Source of the DNA: Siphonodentalium dalli
Taxonomy: Eukaryota; Mollusca; Scaphopoda; Gadilida; Siphonodentaliidae
Reading direction: 5' to 3'
NCBI GenBank assembly: GCA_032622095.1
Contig: CP136069.1
Span: 16,917,273 to 16,981,272 of the forward strand
Length of the DNA stretch: 64,000 bases
Every line of letters begins with the position of its first letter. Position 1 is the first letter of the stretch. Below, piece by piece: positions 46,081-58,251 of this stretch. The notes beneath the pieces are model-generated. The model worked only from the letters and a program-made list of their open reading frames with translations, made no database searches and was not told the DNA's origin. A program made the position numbers and the translations under genes.

Positions 46081-47276
46081 AAGCCTGTGGGCCACTCCAG
46101 TGATGTTTACCCATGCAGCTAGATCACGAAATTGCAAGAAAAAACATAGGTCATATATTTACTTTTTAAGATAAATCCCCAAGTGTACGACAGGGCTATC
46201 CCACGGCCAAATGTTACCTGGCAAAACCCAGAACTACGGCAGCTAGATAAATAAATTTCCCGACCACAAAAAGTCATTCCCCCATTACTTCACCAGTTTA
46301 AATTATTTAGATATGATGTACAAATCAAATAAACAAGATTGCATCCTTTAATAACGTGTCACATGTATCAGGTGAAGGCCATTCTTAAGTCACCTTCACC
46401 TCTAGCATTCCACGGTGCACTCGCTCCGCGACTCTGGAACACATTTAGCTCCCTGATTCCTAAACAGGTTCGTGGTGGAGCTATCATGTTCGTACCTAAG
46501 CTCTCCCAGCGTCATAATCCTATATCTACGCTGTGCAAACAGGAAGTTACTGAAAATCTCTTGAATATTCCACGAGAGTATACATGTACGTCCAATGACA
46601 TTTTACACCCACATCAATAAACGATAAATGCACGGTTCCATGCTTTTCCAAATCTTGTTCAGTAGTTTCTCACTTTGTTTACATGCTCCATCTCGTTCTA
46701 TACATATAATTTATTACATGACCCTACCCTTATTCCATTCAATAAACCCATTCTATAAATTGTGATATTAGACGTTCGTTTAATAACTGGAAATAGTGCC
46801 AGGTGACCCATATTTTTTCAGTAAACTCTAATGAAGAGTTTGGAAAGTTATTTCATTAAATATACGCCATTAAATACGACAAAGGGTCTTTATTTATATG
46901 GGACTATTTGTTTACGTGGGCAAACCACGCATAATTACGTAAAAACGTCATCGCATGCCTTATTGAAGACGTTGTTAGTTTCGCATCCCGTTTGTTGATT
47001 TCAGTATGTTTTGTCGAGGTTTTGGATCATGTAATAAATAGAATCTACAACTCGTCACCAGTTTATAGCGGAATTTACAAAACTCGTCCAGTAAATTATG
47101 GGGACGAGTTGTAGATCCTCTATATATATCCGAGATATACCGCTCCATATGTGGCGGTTTAAATTCCAATCACACAACACTATACCCTGTGGTGTTTGGA
47201 ATTGAGGAGGTGGATTCACACATGTATATATATATATGATGTACGGCGCTATAGATGTCATACTTCAAGCTGTCTG
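46081..47276. other. No gene seen
   Basis: The 93-codon frame 46339-46620 contains HGALAPRLWNTF, faintly like the A-P-LWN motif of LINE C-termini; too little to call. 47048-47122 has an imperfect inverted repeat (ATCTACAACTCGTC and complement). Confidence 0.45.
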
Positions 47277-47679
47277 TTAACCCTTTACCCAACAAACCGG
47301 CCAAAAACGGCCAAATAAAGCTGCAACAGCCTAAATTATCTTGGGTCTGTCTCAATAAAACCATACAAATATGGATATCTTTGGAACCGGCTCATTGACC
47401 ACATTGTGATGGTTACAGTTATGCCCTGTGCCAATGCATTCTCTTATATATGCGAGTCGACCATAGGTCGCCTCGCATATATAAGAGAATGCATTGGCCT
47501 AAAAAAAATGGTCTTTTTTTAACACTTTTTACCATTTTTTCTTACATTCTTTAACAATTTTATAATTTTTAATGTGTTAAGCCAATGCATTCTCTTATAT
47601 ATGCGAGGCGACCTATGGTCGACTCGCATATATAAGAGAATGCATTGGCACAGGGCCGTTCTGTTGGGTAAAGGGTTAA
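47277..47679 (+). mobile_element. TTAA-bounded double-palindrome element (403 bp), reference copy
   Basis: Ends TTAACCCTTTACCCAACA and TGTTGGGTAAAGGGTTAA, a perfect 18-bp inverted repeat including TTAA. Order: end, body (CGGCCAAATAAAGCTGCAAC, ATACAAATATGGATATC), CCCTGT, palindrome 47430-47498, CCTAA, tail (TTTACCATTTTTTCTTACAT, TCTTTAACAATTTT), TTAA, inverted palindrome 47581-47649, CACAGGGCC, end. TTAA with CCCTTT ends points to piggyBac-type mobilisation. Non-coding. Confidence 0.92.
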
Positions 47680-48409
47680 GGGATACACTGCATGGTAGAA
47701 ACCGTTTGTTTGCGTCTCCTTTATAAGGGTACATGTAGATCCTAAACAAAATGAATTTAAAATTATATATTTAAAGCTACATGGCGGTTTGCGCTTCTAA
47801 ATACACATAATATTATTCACTTTTGAATTTTTCTCTGTATCGAAATAGGTCGATAAATATCTGACCTACCATTCTACGAGCATTATGTAACCCAAATAAG
47901 ACGCATTGAAGTAATGAAAAATACAACTGTGAATACGGTGTTTGAGACTCAAACACAAAACAGCCAATTGCACGACATAGAACAGAAAAGAGCGTTCTGT
48001 GATAGTCTATTCCTGATATGGTAGCAATAAAGAGCGTTTGTATGACTTCTGGTAAAATGTTGAAAACGGCGGGAAAATGGCTGTGACTTTAGCAAGTGTT
48101 TTTCAGAGCAAATGAAGCCGGAATATCAATAGTTCGTTTATTTATGGACCTATCGCATCCGTCGCTCAAAATTACGTAGAAAAATATTTGGAGGTTCGAA
48201 TGGGCCATGTCCGTTTAACATGCGATTAAAAAGTTCACAACTCGAAAACAGTTTTAGGATAACAAACTGAGTGTTTTCGCATTCTCCATAACATGAAGAG
48301 ACATATAGTTTATGACATCTCACTTTACTGAAGTGAATAACTGAACATATTTAGGAGAAAATGGGGGTGTAAGTTCGCCACATTGAGTGCTTTCTAAAGA
48401 GGGATATTT
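47680..48409. other. Old repeat traces; no gene
   Basis: AAAGAGCGTTCTGTGATAG and AATAAAGAGCGTTTGTATGA near 47990-48040 echo the 500-bp family. Confidence 0.5.
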
Positions 48410-48720
48410 ATGACGATTTTTGCCTTTCAGCTCTCTAGCATCTTTTTTATTTATCTGGAAATAATGTTTGTGGCCGTCTGCCTGAATATCTCAGCCATGG
48501 GTTATCGGATCTGCATGAATTTTGCGTGGTGTAGATATTCAACATCAGGAGTGATTTTCAGAGAAGGGCAGAATAAAGTTGTTTGTATTTTCCGCTCTAC
48601 AGTTCTTCGTTTATCTGGACATAAGTTATTTGTTCGTCTGACAGAATATTGCAGCCATTCGTTATAAGATCTCAATAAAATTGGTTATTATAAGATAATA
48701 AAGATAAGATAAATTTGATA
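48410..48720. repeat. Diverged direct repeats (see 39930)
   Basis: TTTATCTGG.AATA..TTTGT..CGTCTG..TGAATAT occurs twice; ends in AAGATAA-rich sequence. Confidence 0.5.
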
Positions 48721-48779
48721 TAAGAAAATAAAGATAAGATAAATTTTATTTAAAAGTCGGAGGTAATAACATACAAACA

Positions 48780-49083
48780 CAATCTTTATGATTTTTAATT
48801 ATTTTTTTCTTACATTTTTTAACAATTTTTGTCATTTTTTTTATCATTTTTTCTCACATTCTTTAACAATTTTCTCATTTTTTATAATTTATTTTACATT
48901 CTTTATCAATTTTTATCATGTTTTTAGTACATTCTTTAACAATTTTTTATAATTTTTTTTAATTTTGTTAGTACATTTTTTAACAATTATTAAAAATAAT
49001 ATAAAATTGGTCAGGCCAATGCATTCTCTAATATATGCGAGGCGACCTATGGTCGACTCGCATATATAAGAGAATTTATTGGC
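48780..49083. repeat. AT-rich tandem tail plus palindrome (49015-49083)
   Basis: About 230 bp of TTTTTTCTTACATTTTTTAA-type units lead into TCAGGCC and the hairpin, which ends CACAGGGT. Two arm substitutions. Confidence 0.85.
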
Positions 49084-49499
49084 ACAGGGTCCCCATCCGA
49101 ACAATCAAATTAAACCAAACATAAGAAGATATTTTGATATCAATGTTATACATGTTAAATAAGTTAACCTACTTAAAAGACCTAACTGTAACAGTTAAAA
49201 TTTTGAAGTAATATAATTACTCTTTAATTAAAAAACAAACAGCAGTATAATTATTTAATTTGCCACTTGGATATTTGCTTGAATTTCATGTTTCTGAGGT
49301 TTTGGAATGCTTTAACCAAATATGATAATCTCCTGTAATCATAATAATAATAAAAATAATATATAATAATAATAATATATAATTCATTAGTGGTTGTGTT
49401 TACCTTTATTTGATAGTTTATATAGTTATGATATGGATGTTCAGATTGTTCACCATTACAAATGAGTTCTTTGGAGTCTTATTCCCTTTTAGAGTTATT
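49084..49499. other. No gene seen
   Basis: AT-rich; (AAT)n run near 49340-49380. Confidence 0.5.
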
Positions 49500-49870
49500 T
49501 CGCGCTCCGCGTGTATAATGTTTGGCTGATTCTTGGTATACATGGGCCATGGGCGTTTTATTTATAGAAATGGGAATTTTTGGGACGGATTAAATGTCGA
49601 ACTGCGACCCGGAGGCCGAGTCCGGTAAAAGGTGTAGTTGGGAATTCTGGTGAGATGCATGAGAAACTTTCAGTGATAAGCCGTATATATAGTTGTTGTA
49701 ATAATTTGAAGGATTAGTTGTTTTAACGGAATTATGAGTTGGTCATTCCACTCATTCGTGAAACCAATATATTTTATATTCTATAATTACAATCATGGGT
49801 ATATAATAGATGATCTTGAGCGCGTTACCATTTCTGACATTGGTTTTCTTGTTGTCTGTTGTTTACCACT
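49500..49870. repeat. Inverted copy of the 41790 repeat
   Basis: Reads in reverse through GGAGGCCGAGTCCGGTAAAA, GAGTTGGTCATTC and GCGCGTTACCATTTCTGACA. Confidence 0.75.
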
Positions 49871-50295
49871 GGTGTGTCACTAATTCGCGGCGATATTGGA
49901 TCCAGCAGGTCCGGTTCTGTGGTTTTAGTGCTACAGGTCAAAGTTTTGGAGTAGCATTCCATATATGGAAGTCATGAATAATTAAAAAGCTCCAAATATG
50001 GAATTGCTACTCCAAAACAGTGACATGTAGCACCAAAACCACACAACCGGGGCTGGAAGAATCTCTGAAACCACGGAACGAAGCTGGATAAATTCAATAC
50101 GGCCACGACACAGTGATCTCGCTTATTGAAAATGCATCCATCTTCATTTCATATCCGAATTTATAGAATATCTTAAGATTCAGTTTTCTTCTGACACTCA
50201 GGTTAGGTACAGTGGATATACATGGCTGAATTTGAATGATCATTCCGCGAATATATATAATACTCAAATTTCCCATATTTCACGCTGCAAACATT
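49871..50295. other. Imperfect palindrome, then unassigned
   Basis: About 49920-50040 forms an inverted repeat (TTTTGGAGTAGCATTCCATA and its complement; GTGGTTTTGGTGCTACA). Confidence 0.6.
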
Positions 50296-51050
50296 ATGTT
50301 GGGCTTTAGCGAGCTCACGAATTCAACCACGACCGACAGTATGCAACGCAGTAACGATATCATGACGATACGCACTGCAGGGAAACATCCAGACTTCCCG
50401 GTGGTATATCCAAATCCGCTGATTCGTAAACAGAACAGAAGTTTGTTACATATGCTTGAAGTACACTGAATGTTTGCGAAAACCCTGTGCCAATGCATTA
50501 TCTTATATATGCGAATCGACCATAGGTCGCCTCGCATATATAAGAGAATGCTTTGGCTTAACAAAATTTACATTATTTTTTATAATTGTTAAAGAATGTA
50601 AGAAAAAAATGAGAAAAATGAGAAAAAATTGCTAATGAATGAAATAAATAAAGATAAAAAAGATACAAATATTGTTAAAGAATCTAAGAAAAATTGATAA
50701 AGAATGTAAGAAAATAATGACCAAAAATGATAAACAATTGTTAAAGAATGCAATAAAACAATGATAAATAATGATAAATTTTTAAAGAATATAAGAAAAA
50801 CATGAATATTTTTTTATAGAATGTAAGAATAAATGATAAAAAATCATGTGGGGATTTAGCGAGTTCACGAATTCCGACAGTATGCCACGCAGTAACGATA
50901 TCATGACGATACGCACCGCAGGGAAACATCCAGACTTCCCGGTGGTATATCCAAATCTGCTGATTCGTAAACAGAACAGAAGTTTGTTACATATGCTTGA
51001 AGTACACTCCGGTCAGATCGCCTTTGAAGGATTAGAGAAAGTAAAATAAA
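50296..51050. repeat. 160-bp direct repeats separated by a palindrome element
   Basis: 50300-50468 and 50852-51010 match closely (AACGATATCATGACGATACG, TCCAGACTTCCCGGTGGTAT). Each has an open frame containing RSNDIMTIRTAGKHPDFPVV and NRSLLHMLEVH. Between them lie a palindrome (50489-50557) and its tail (50575-50830). No domain recognised. Confidence 0.8.
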
Positions 51051-51959
51051 ATTTCATCTTCGAAAATCTTGTATTTTGTAAACACGACTTAACGGATGAT
51101 TCGAGGCGCCCTGAAGACTAGGCAAAGTCTAGTAAAACATGTTGTCAACTGTCTGAATTTATGGTGCTATGATTCGCGTATATGAAATGCAACTGTCAAT
51201 TGCTTATTAGGAAAATATAGATGACTATGGGTGGCTGCAAATATTTTTTCCTGACAAATTCGACAATATGCTGAAATTTCCACAGAATAAGAAACAAATA
51301 TTACAGGATTACTCTTTCATAGAATAAAACTTACTTTTTTTTGTACCACCGAATTATTCGATAGAAAACACTTTCTGCATATAAACTAAGCCTACGGGTA
51401 TCAAGACAAGTTTTATTACAAGACTATTTATGATACTGCATTGCTCTTTTAGTGATTGCAGTTAAATAAAGGAAATGGGTATTATAATGTGTGTCCAACA
51501 ATATATATTTGTGTTATTTTATGTAGTTACATAAGATCTTAATATTAACAAATCAGTCTTCATAAAATTGTCATAAAATAAAACACCGATTACGTTTGAA
51601 TAATAATACGAATATATCCAAACTTTTGAGTTATTTTAAATTCTATAATTTAGTAACTATAAGCGATTTCTTGTAAATCATTGGCACTTTTACAGTGCGG
51701 AATAACATAATATATGAGGAACTGACACAACACATATCATTTTGACTGTTACGAGCATATACTAGTTTATTTTTTAAACAAGTTTATACCTTATTTATTC
51801 GGAATACTTAGTGGTTTGCTATAACATTCTGACCTACTGACAACGTCAACGTCAACACAAATAGTTCCGGCTTGTATTCCACTAGAGGTATACACTGATA
51901 TGTATTCAATGGCTGTGATTCCGTTGAATACATGTGACTCACGTAAATGGGTGTGGAAT
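51051..51959. other. No gene seen
   Basis: 51700-51840 has weak similarity to 25740-25840. Otherwise unremarkable. Confidence 0.5.
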
Positions 51960-51995
51960 AAATAATTACCCCTGTTTGTCTGGGGCTCTGAATGG

Positions 51996-52156
51996 GTGTA
52001 ATTTTAAAATTGTTAAACAATATAAGAAAAAAAATTAAAATTGTAAAAAATTGTAAAAAATAATAACAAATGATGAAAAATTGTTAGGCTAATGCATTCT
52101 CTTATATATGCGAGGCGACCTATGGTCGACTCGCATATATAAGAGAATGCATTGGC
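51996..52156. repeat. AT-rich tail plus 69-bp palindrome (52088-52156)
   Basis: One change at the first arm base triplet (GCT). Ends CACAGGGTA. Confidence 0.85.
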
Positions 52157-52206
52157 ACAGGGTATATGGGTTGATACAAAAAAATTTGTTCGATGGTTTT
52201 CCATAT

Positions 52207-52298
52207 CATTCTGACCAAAGTTGCCAGTCGGAGGTGCGTGGAATACACCAGTTCATACATCTTGGAGAATCCTTCGACTGACAACTTTGGTCAGAATG
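52207..52298. repeat. Palindrome with about 25-bp arms
   Basis: CATTCTGACCAAAGTTGCCA mirrored by TGACAACTTTGGTCAGAATG. Confidence 0.8.
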
Positions 52299-52723
52299 TT
52301 AGAACAAACAAATGTGAATATGGACAAAATACTATAATGTGTCATATCTTTGTTTATTTACCTTTTTCATCGTTTCTGTTCGCGTTTTGGATCGTATCGG
52401 CCATTTTGAATGCGTGGTACTTCATCAACTAGAAACCACCTGATTCCCCACCGTACTATTGCATGGTCCTCGGCCCTTTATATACAAATAATCATCGATT
52501 ACATGTTTACATCAGATATAGGTAACTTTAAGTTTGAGTCTGCTAATTTGGGCATACAGTTTCAATTTTCTTCAGAAAACTATTTGTACATACTTTATAG
52601 TTTATTGATGTTATTTTTGCTAAAAGGTATAGTTATAATTGTTTGTTACTTCAATTTTGCTACACTTTACATTTGTACAGCATTTCCCCAAAACTGAGTA
52701 GGCATAGTCATTATAAGCGCTAC

Positions 52724-54490
52724 TGTGAGCAGTGTGTTCCTTTGTGGAATTTATGAAAACAAATCAATTTCTCTTCACTGGAAAACTCAAAATCTTCTCA
52801 CACGAGAAACTGAAAGCTGTCATTGTATTCAAGTTTAACTTCCAAGTGAAATCGTCAATCATTCTCATACACTTATATATGAAGGTACTCCATAGGTCGC
52901 CTCGCATATATAAGAGAATGCATTGGCCTAACAATTTTTTATCATTTTTTTTTATCATTTTTTCTTACATTCTTTAACAATTTTATCATTTTTTATCGTT
53001 TATTCTTACATTCTTTAACAATTGTTATCATTTTTTCTTACATTCTATAACAGTTTTTTTTCATTTTTTTCTTATATTCTTTAAAAATATTATCATTATT
53101 CATCATTTTTTCTTATATTATTTTTTTCATTATTTATAAATTTTTTATTACATTCCTTAACAATTTTTTTATCATTTTGGTCATATTTTCTTACATTCGT
53201 TATAAATTTTTATCATTTTTTTCTTAAATTCGTTATCATTTTTTTCTTACATTCGCTATAAATTTTTATCATTTTTTCTTACATTCAATTTTTTAGGCCA
53301 ATGCATTCTCTTATATATGCGAGGCGACCTATGGTCGACTCGCATATATAAGAGAATGCATTGGCACAGGGTTTTCGCAAACATTCAGGAAGCTCCCGTA
53401 GTCAAAGGATTAATCGCTACTGTGAACAGTGTGCTCCTTTGTGAAATTTATGAAAACAAATCAATTTCTCTTCACTGGAAAACTCAAAATCATCTCACAC
53501 GAGAAACTGAAAGCTGTCATTGTATTCAAGTTTAACTTCCAAGTGAAATCGTCAATCATTCTCATACACTTATATATGAAGGCACTCCACTCTCCGACCC
53601 TGGCGCAACATTAAATACCATGTGCCAATGCGTTCTCTTATATATGCGAGTCGATCATAGGTCGCCTCGCATATATAAGAGAATGCATTGGCCTAACAAT
53701 TTTTTTTTTTATCATTATTTCTTACATTCTTTAACAATTTTATAATTTTTTATCATTTATTCTTACATTCTTTAACAATTTTATCATTTTTATTACATTC
53801 TATAACAATTTTTTATTATGTTTTTCTTATATTCTTTAAAAATGTTATCATTATTCATAATTTTTTTCTTACATTCTTTAACAATTTTTATCATTTTTTC
53901 TTATATTCTTTAACAGTTTTTTCATTATTTCTAAATTTTTTATTACATTCCTTAACAAATTTTTTATTATTTGGTCATTTTTTCTTATATTCTTTAACAG
54001 TTTTTTCATTATTTATAAATTTTGTATTACATTCCTTAACAATTTTTTTATCATTTTTGTCATTTTTTTCTTACATTCTTTAACAATTTGTATCTTTGTT
54101 ATCCTTATTTATCTCATTCTTTAGCATTTTTTTCTCATTTTTCTCATTTTTTCTTACATTTTTTAACAATTATAAAAAATAATGTAAATTTTGTTAGGCC
54201 AATGCATTCTCTTATATATGCGAGGCGACCTATGGTCGACTCGCATATATAAGAGAATGCATTGGCACAGGGTTTTCGCAAACATTCAGGAAGCTCCCGT
54301 AGTCAAAGGATTAGTCGCTACTGTGAACAGTGTGCTCCTTTGTGAAATTTATGAAAACAAATCAATTTCTCTTCACTGGAAAACTCAAAATCTTCTCACA
54401 CGAGAAAGTGAAAGCTGTCATTGTATTCAAGTTTAACTTCCAAGTGAAATCGTCAATCATTCTCATACACTTATATATGAAGGCACTCCA
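52724..54490. repeat. Three tandem copies of a 170-bp block, each followed by palindromes and tails
   Basis: Blocks at about 52724-52890, 53417-53590 and 54316-54490 (TTTATGAAAACAAATCAATT, CTTCACTGGAAAACTCAAAA, ATCGTCAATCATTCTCATAC). Between them: half palindrome ending 52927, tail to 53290, palindrome 53297-53365; then palindrome 53624-53692, tail to 54190, palindrome 54198-54266. The GGAAGCTCCCGTAGTCAAAG joint repeats exactly. Confidence 0.85.
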
Positions 54491-57400
54491 CTCTCCGACC
54501 CTGTGTCTATATATTCTGACTCACCATAATGGTGTGAGAATATTTGATTAATAACAATCCGAACTACTTCCATTCATAACTCAAGTGGTCGTTAAAAGTC
54601 TTTTATTTCGCGGCCCATGATGCAATAAAGACACAGCAGGGGAACGACTTTTATCAGATTTCTTGTTGAAAAAAAATACAGGAAATCTTGAAGACAGGAT
54701 ATGAGTCTAGCAGAAATATGATTCGCGGTACGCTGTAAAATATGTACTATCACTTCGGTGATCTCATATTGTCATTATTATCAGATAAATGTTTTTCGCG
54801 GCTCACATAGCCGACCTTTTGATTGAGTGTTCCGTATTATCCAATTCTATCAGTTGTCATGATTCATTTCATTTATTTATATGCTGCCGATTCACTGCAT
54901 TGATGCATGCCGGAGAACCGTAGCGGCTTATTTTTTCAAGTCCGAACACCTATAGAACATATAGACAAGTTGAACGCGTAACACCATTCAATAGCGAAAT
55001 GTGAAAATAGAATAGAAGAACAATAGGCAAAATCACTGGTTGCAAACACAAATAATGCAGTTGCTACACCCATCTGAAATCCGGTGGTAGTGTTACTATG
55101 GTCTTATAACACAATTATTGTAATATGACCGTTCCTTTATAAGTTACCAATTTCAATACAGAATTTTTTTATTGATTTTTAGATTTGATTTTTACTAGTG
55201 TATTTTTTTTCATTGTTGATTGTGAATCAGCGTCGATAACTGTTAATTTACAACATTTATTGATGAGAAATGATAAAATTGGTAAAATGTTTTCTGTTTG
55301 GCAAATAAATAATTTGGTAAAGTAAATTTCGGTCAAGCGCAGAAATCTCAGGCTGGTCCAATGTTACTTTTTCATACAAATTGTATACGACCATATAGAA
55401 GGTTATTTGAGATTTGTTATAGACCATATATACAACACAACTATACACAACAACGGCCGCCCATCATCCATTATAAGATTGCACTGCCTTCACTCACAAG
55501 GGATACAGGCGGTAAATACTTAGAAAAAGCTAATGAATTGATTGATTAATTGATATGTATGTAAATACATACTATAGTGACAATACGAGTAATTTGTAAG
55601 GAAACTCTCGTTTAATTGTATTGATGTAACTCCGTAATATCAGTTTCAGTTTCATGGATAGAGCCTGGCCGGGAGGCGTTTGCGCCTAATTAAGAGATTA
55701 GCATCATACTAGTTTGACCTATGGGAGATATAGCGGTATTTGAATATCCTGGATTTATTGCCTCCTCGCTGATCTGCTGGAAATATAAATAAGATTTACA
55801 AGAGATCGAACCGAACTATTTATATGATCTGATAGACGTTTCGACCCATAATAATAAATACTTTTCATGAAGGTTTTCTACGCCTCGTGGCAGAACTATT
55901 TAGATCACTCACGTCAAAATAAAAATCCTTCAGCAGTCTATAAACCGGCCTGTTGGGTTTCAAACCTGATGAACTCCAGTCACTGGTGTGAACTCTGCTG
56001 ATCTATGCTTCCTTACTTAAAGGGGTATTGTACGCCATTTCCAATAAGTTCCCGGTGATAATAACGATATAATATCGATAATATATAGAAAACTAAGTAA
56101 TATGAGTAGAAGGTGTATTCTGTAAACGTTCAGGTTAATAGGTAATCTTAAAATCAAAGCCCGATAATGTTTAACAACGAGTAGTGAAAATATCACGAGT
56201 TCAAATTTTTTATAATTTCAGAGGTAGGAAACAACATAAAATTGTCGACATAATGAAACTATATACAGAAATCAACTTGCGGTGTGGCGCATGAAACGAG
56301 TTAATCAAATTATGATGGTAAATCAATTAATTGTGCTTAATTCGGATGTCTTAATCATTGGTTTTATATCCTGTCAAACAAATGGACCATTCAAATACTA
56401 TGACAAGATCAGACGCGAGTGCCTAATGTTTTAAAAATCGGGTGATAACTATCGACAGTATATATACTGCATTTTGTCACGATTGACATCCCGTTGTAAA
56501 GGCCTCTATTTGGGAGAGACCAGAATTTTTATGAATGAGTTTAAATCCGGTGTCTCATAACGGTGTCACATAAAACACGATAATAACAAAAAGAGGCGGC
56601 ACATAGTGGCTCGGAAATTTTAAGATGAACTTGACGTCTAACAGATATTCCGACCATATACCAAGGATCGTACCAGAAGCAGTACGGGGTAGATTAGATG
56701 CAGATAGTTCGATCTGGAAAATAAAAGTTTTTTTTTAATCTCTATACTGGATAGAAGGGCCACCCACACAACCAGCGTGTACCTATAAACGCTCAAAGAC
56801 TGAACGGCGTATAATCCTAGCCTGGGTTGCCATTGAGTGAAGTGACTATACTCATCCCTTTGTTAATCCTCCCTCATCTCCGCGCATTTCAAATACCTGA
56901 AGATAATTAACTATTAATTAGTTTATTATGAGGAAGCATAAACACCATTGTGCGCTTTATACTTTCCGGTTTGAAATCGAGGCTGAGGTATTTGACACTG
57001 ATACCTGCTGGCCTAAACTCGGATGCCACAAACGTCAGAGAAGGAAACTGAAAAACGCGGAGATTACCCGCATTATGGTATTACAGCTGACCAGCACCAA
57101 TTTAACTAATATAGGGCGATTGCGTAAACAAATGTTCCGGTTAAATTCTTTTATAGTGATTAGCCAAATAATCATGAGACATGCGAGCACGCACGTATAT
57201 GTTGTGACTTCTACATTAAAAGGACATGGCTCATTTAACGCCCATATGTATTCGATATAAACGCTCTTTATATCACGTCATGAATTGACTAATAGCAAAC
57301 TCCCTTTATTGTTTCAGGTTAAAGAGAAGTCTCTTCTCAATTTTCTAAGTTCTTTTCATTGAAATACTCAGACAAACACTCTTTATTTCTACAAAATCTG

Positions 57401-57863
57401 GGGGAAAACGAATAATGAACGCTCTTTATTTGTCATTTTATGACACCAGTAAGTCATTTTGCGGTATATATTTAAAAGTCCATAAAAGGATTTCATTCAT
57501 TTACCAATCGTTTGTGATCGTCGAAATGTGACACACATGAGCATTAGTGGTTAGTATTTAGGACTCCATTCTATCATGTTGTTGTAAATTTGCATTTAGA
57601 AAATTGACTGTATTATTTATATTAAAATGTATGTGTTATCGAAATAATAAAAATGCAAAACTGAAAGATGAATAGTGACAGATAGATATCTGAACACCAC
57701 AGATTGTTCGCAAATCTATCACACTGCGCCAGATACCAAGCATGGGACTGTACCAAAATGTAACCCGTATATGGCATACGTAGTCTGAGTACTAATTATT
57801 GTACCTTCGGGGTATTAGTGGGACTTCTGATTTTTGTTTTGCCTTCTGAATATCGGACGTTCG
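54491..57863. other. No gene seen
   Basis: 55270-55370 is a fragment of the 29474 foldback (AATTTCG.TC.AG.GC, CAATGTTAC). 57240-57440 carries diverged AAACGCTCTTTAT words of the 500-bp family. A 110-codon frame at 56928-57260 is the longest in unique sequence but has no recognised domain. Confidence 0.5.
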
Positions 57864-58251
57864 TTAACCCTTTACCCAACAAACCGGCCAAAACCGGTCA
57901 AATAAAGCTTCAACAGCCTAAAATATCTTCGGTCTGTCTCAATAGAACCATACAAATATGGATATCATTGGAACCGGCTCCTTGACCACATTGTGATAGT
58001 TACAGTAATGCACTGTGCCAATGCATTCTCTTATATATGCGAGTCGACCATAGGTCGCCTCGCATATATAAGAGAATGCATTGGCCTAAAAAAAAACTTT
58101 TTACCATTTTTTCTTACATTCTTTAACAATTTTATAATTTGTAATGTGTTAAGCCAATGCATTCTCTTATATATGCGAGGCGACCTATGGTCGACTCGCA
58201 TATATAAGAGAATGCATTGGCACAGGGCCCTTCTGTTGGGTAAAGGGTTAA
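57864..58251 (+). mobile_element. TTAA-bounded double-palindrome element (388 bp)
   Basis: Ends TTAACCCTTTACCCAACA and TGTTGGGTAAAGGGTTAA; palindromes at 58017-58085 and 58153-58221. Inserted in a CCGAAG-type array: flanks read TATCGGACGTTCG on the left and TATCGGATCTTCG on the right of the element. Confidence 0.92.

Noticed and set aside
46339-46620. LINE C-terminus based on HGALAPRLWNTF
   Set aside because: One short motif only; no flanking LINE blocks or 3-prime tail.
56928-57260. 110-codon + frame in otherwise unique sequence
   Set aside because: No domain, no splice context, and it ends in a diverged repeat.
12578-58221. CRISPR-like array
   Set aside because: The palindromic repeats are not evenly spaced and their spacers are AT-rich tandem sequence. 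The host is an animal with spliced genes.
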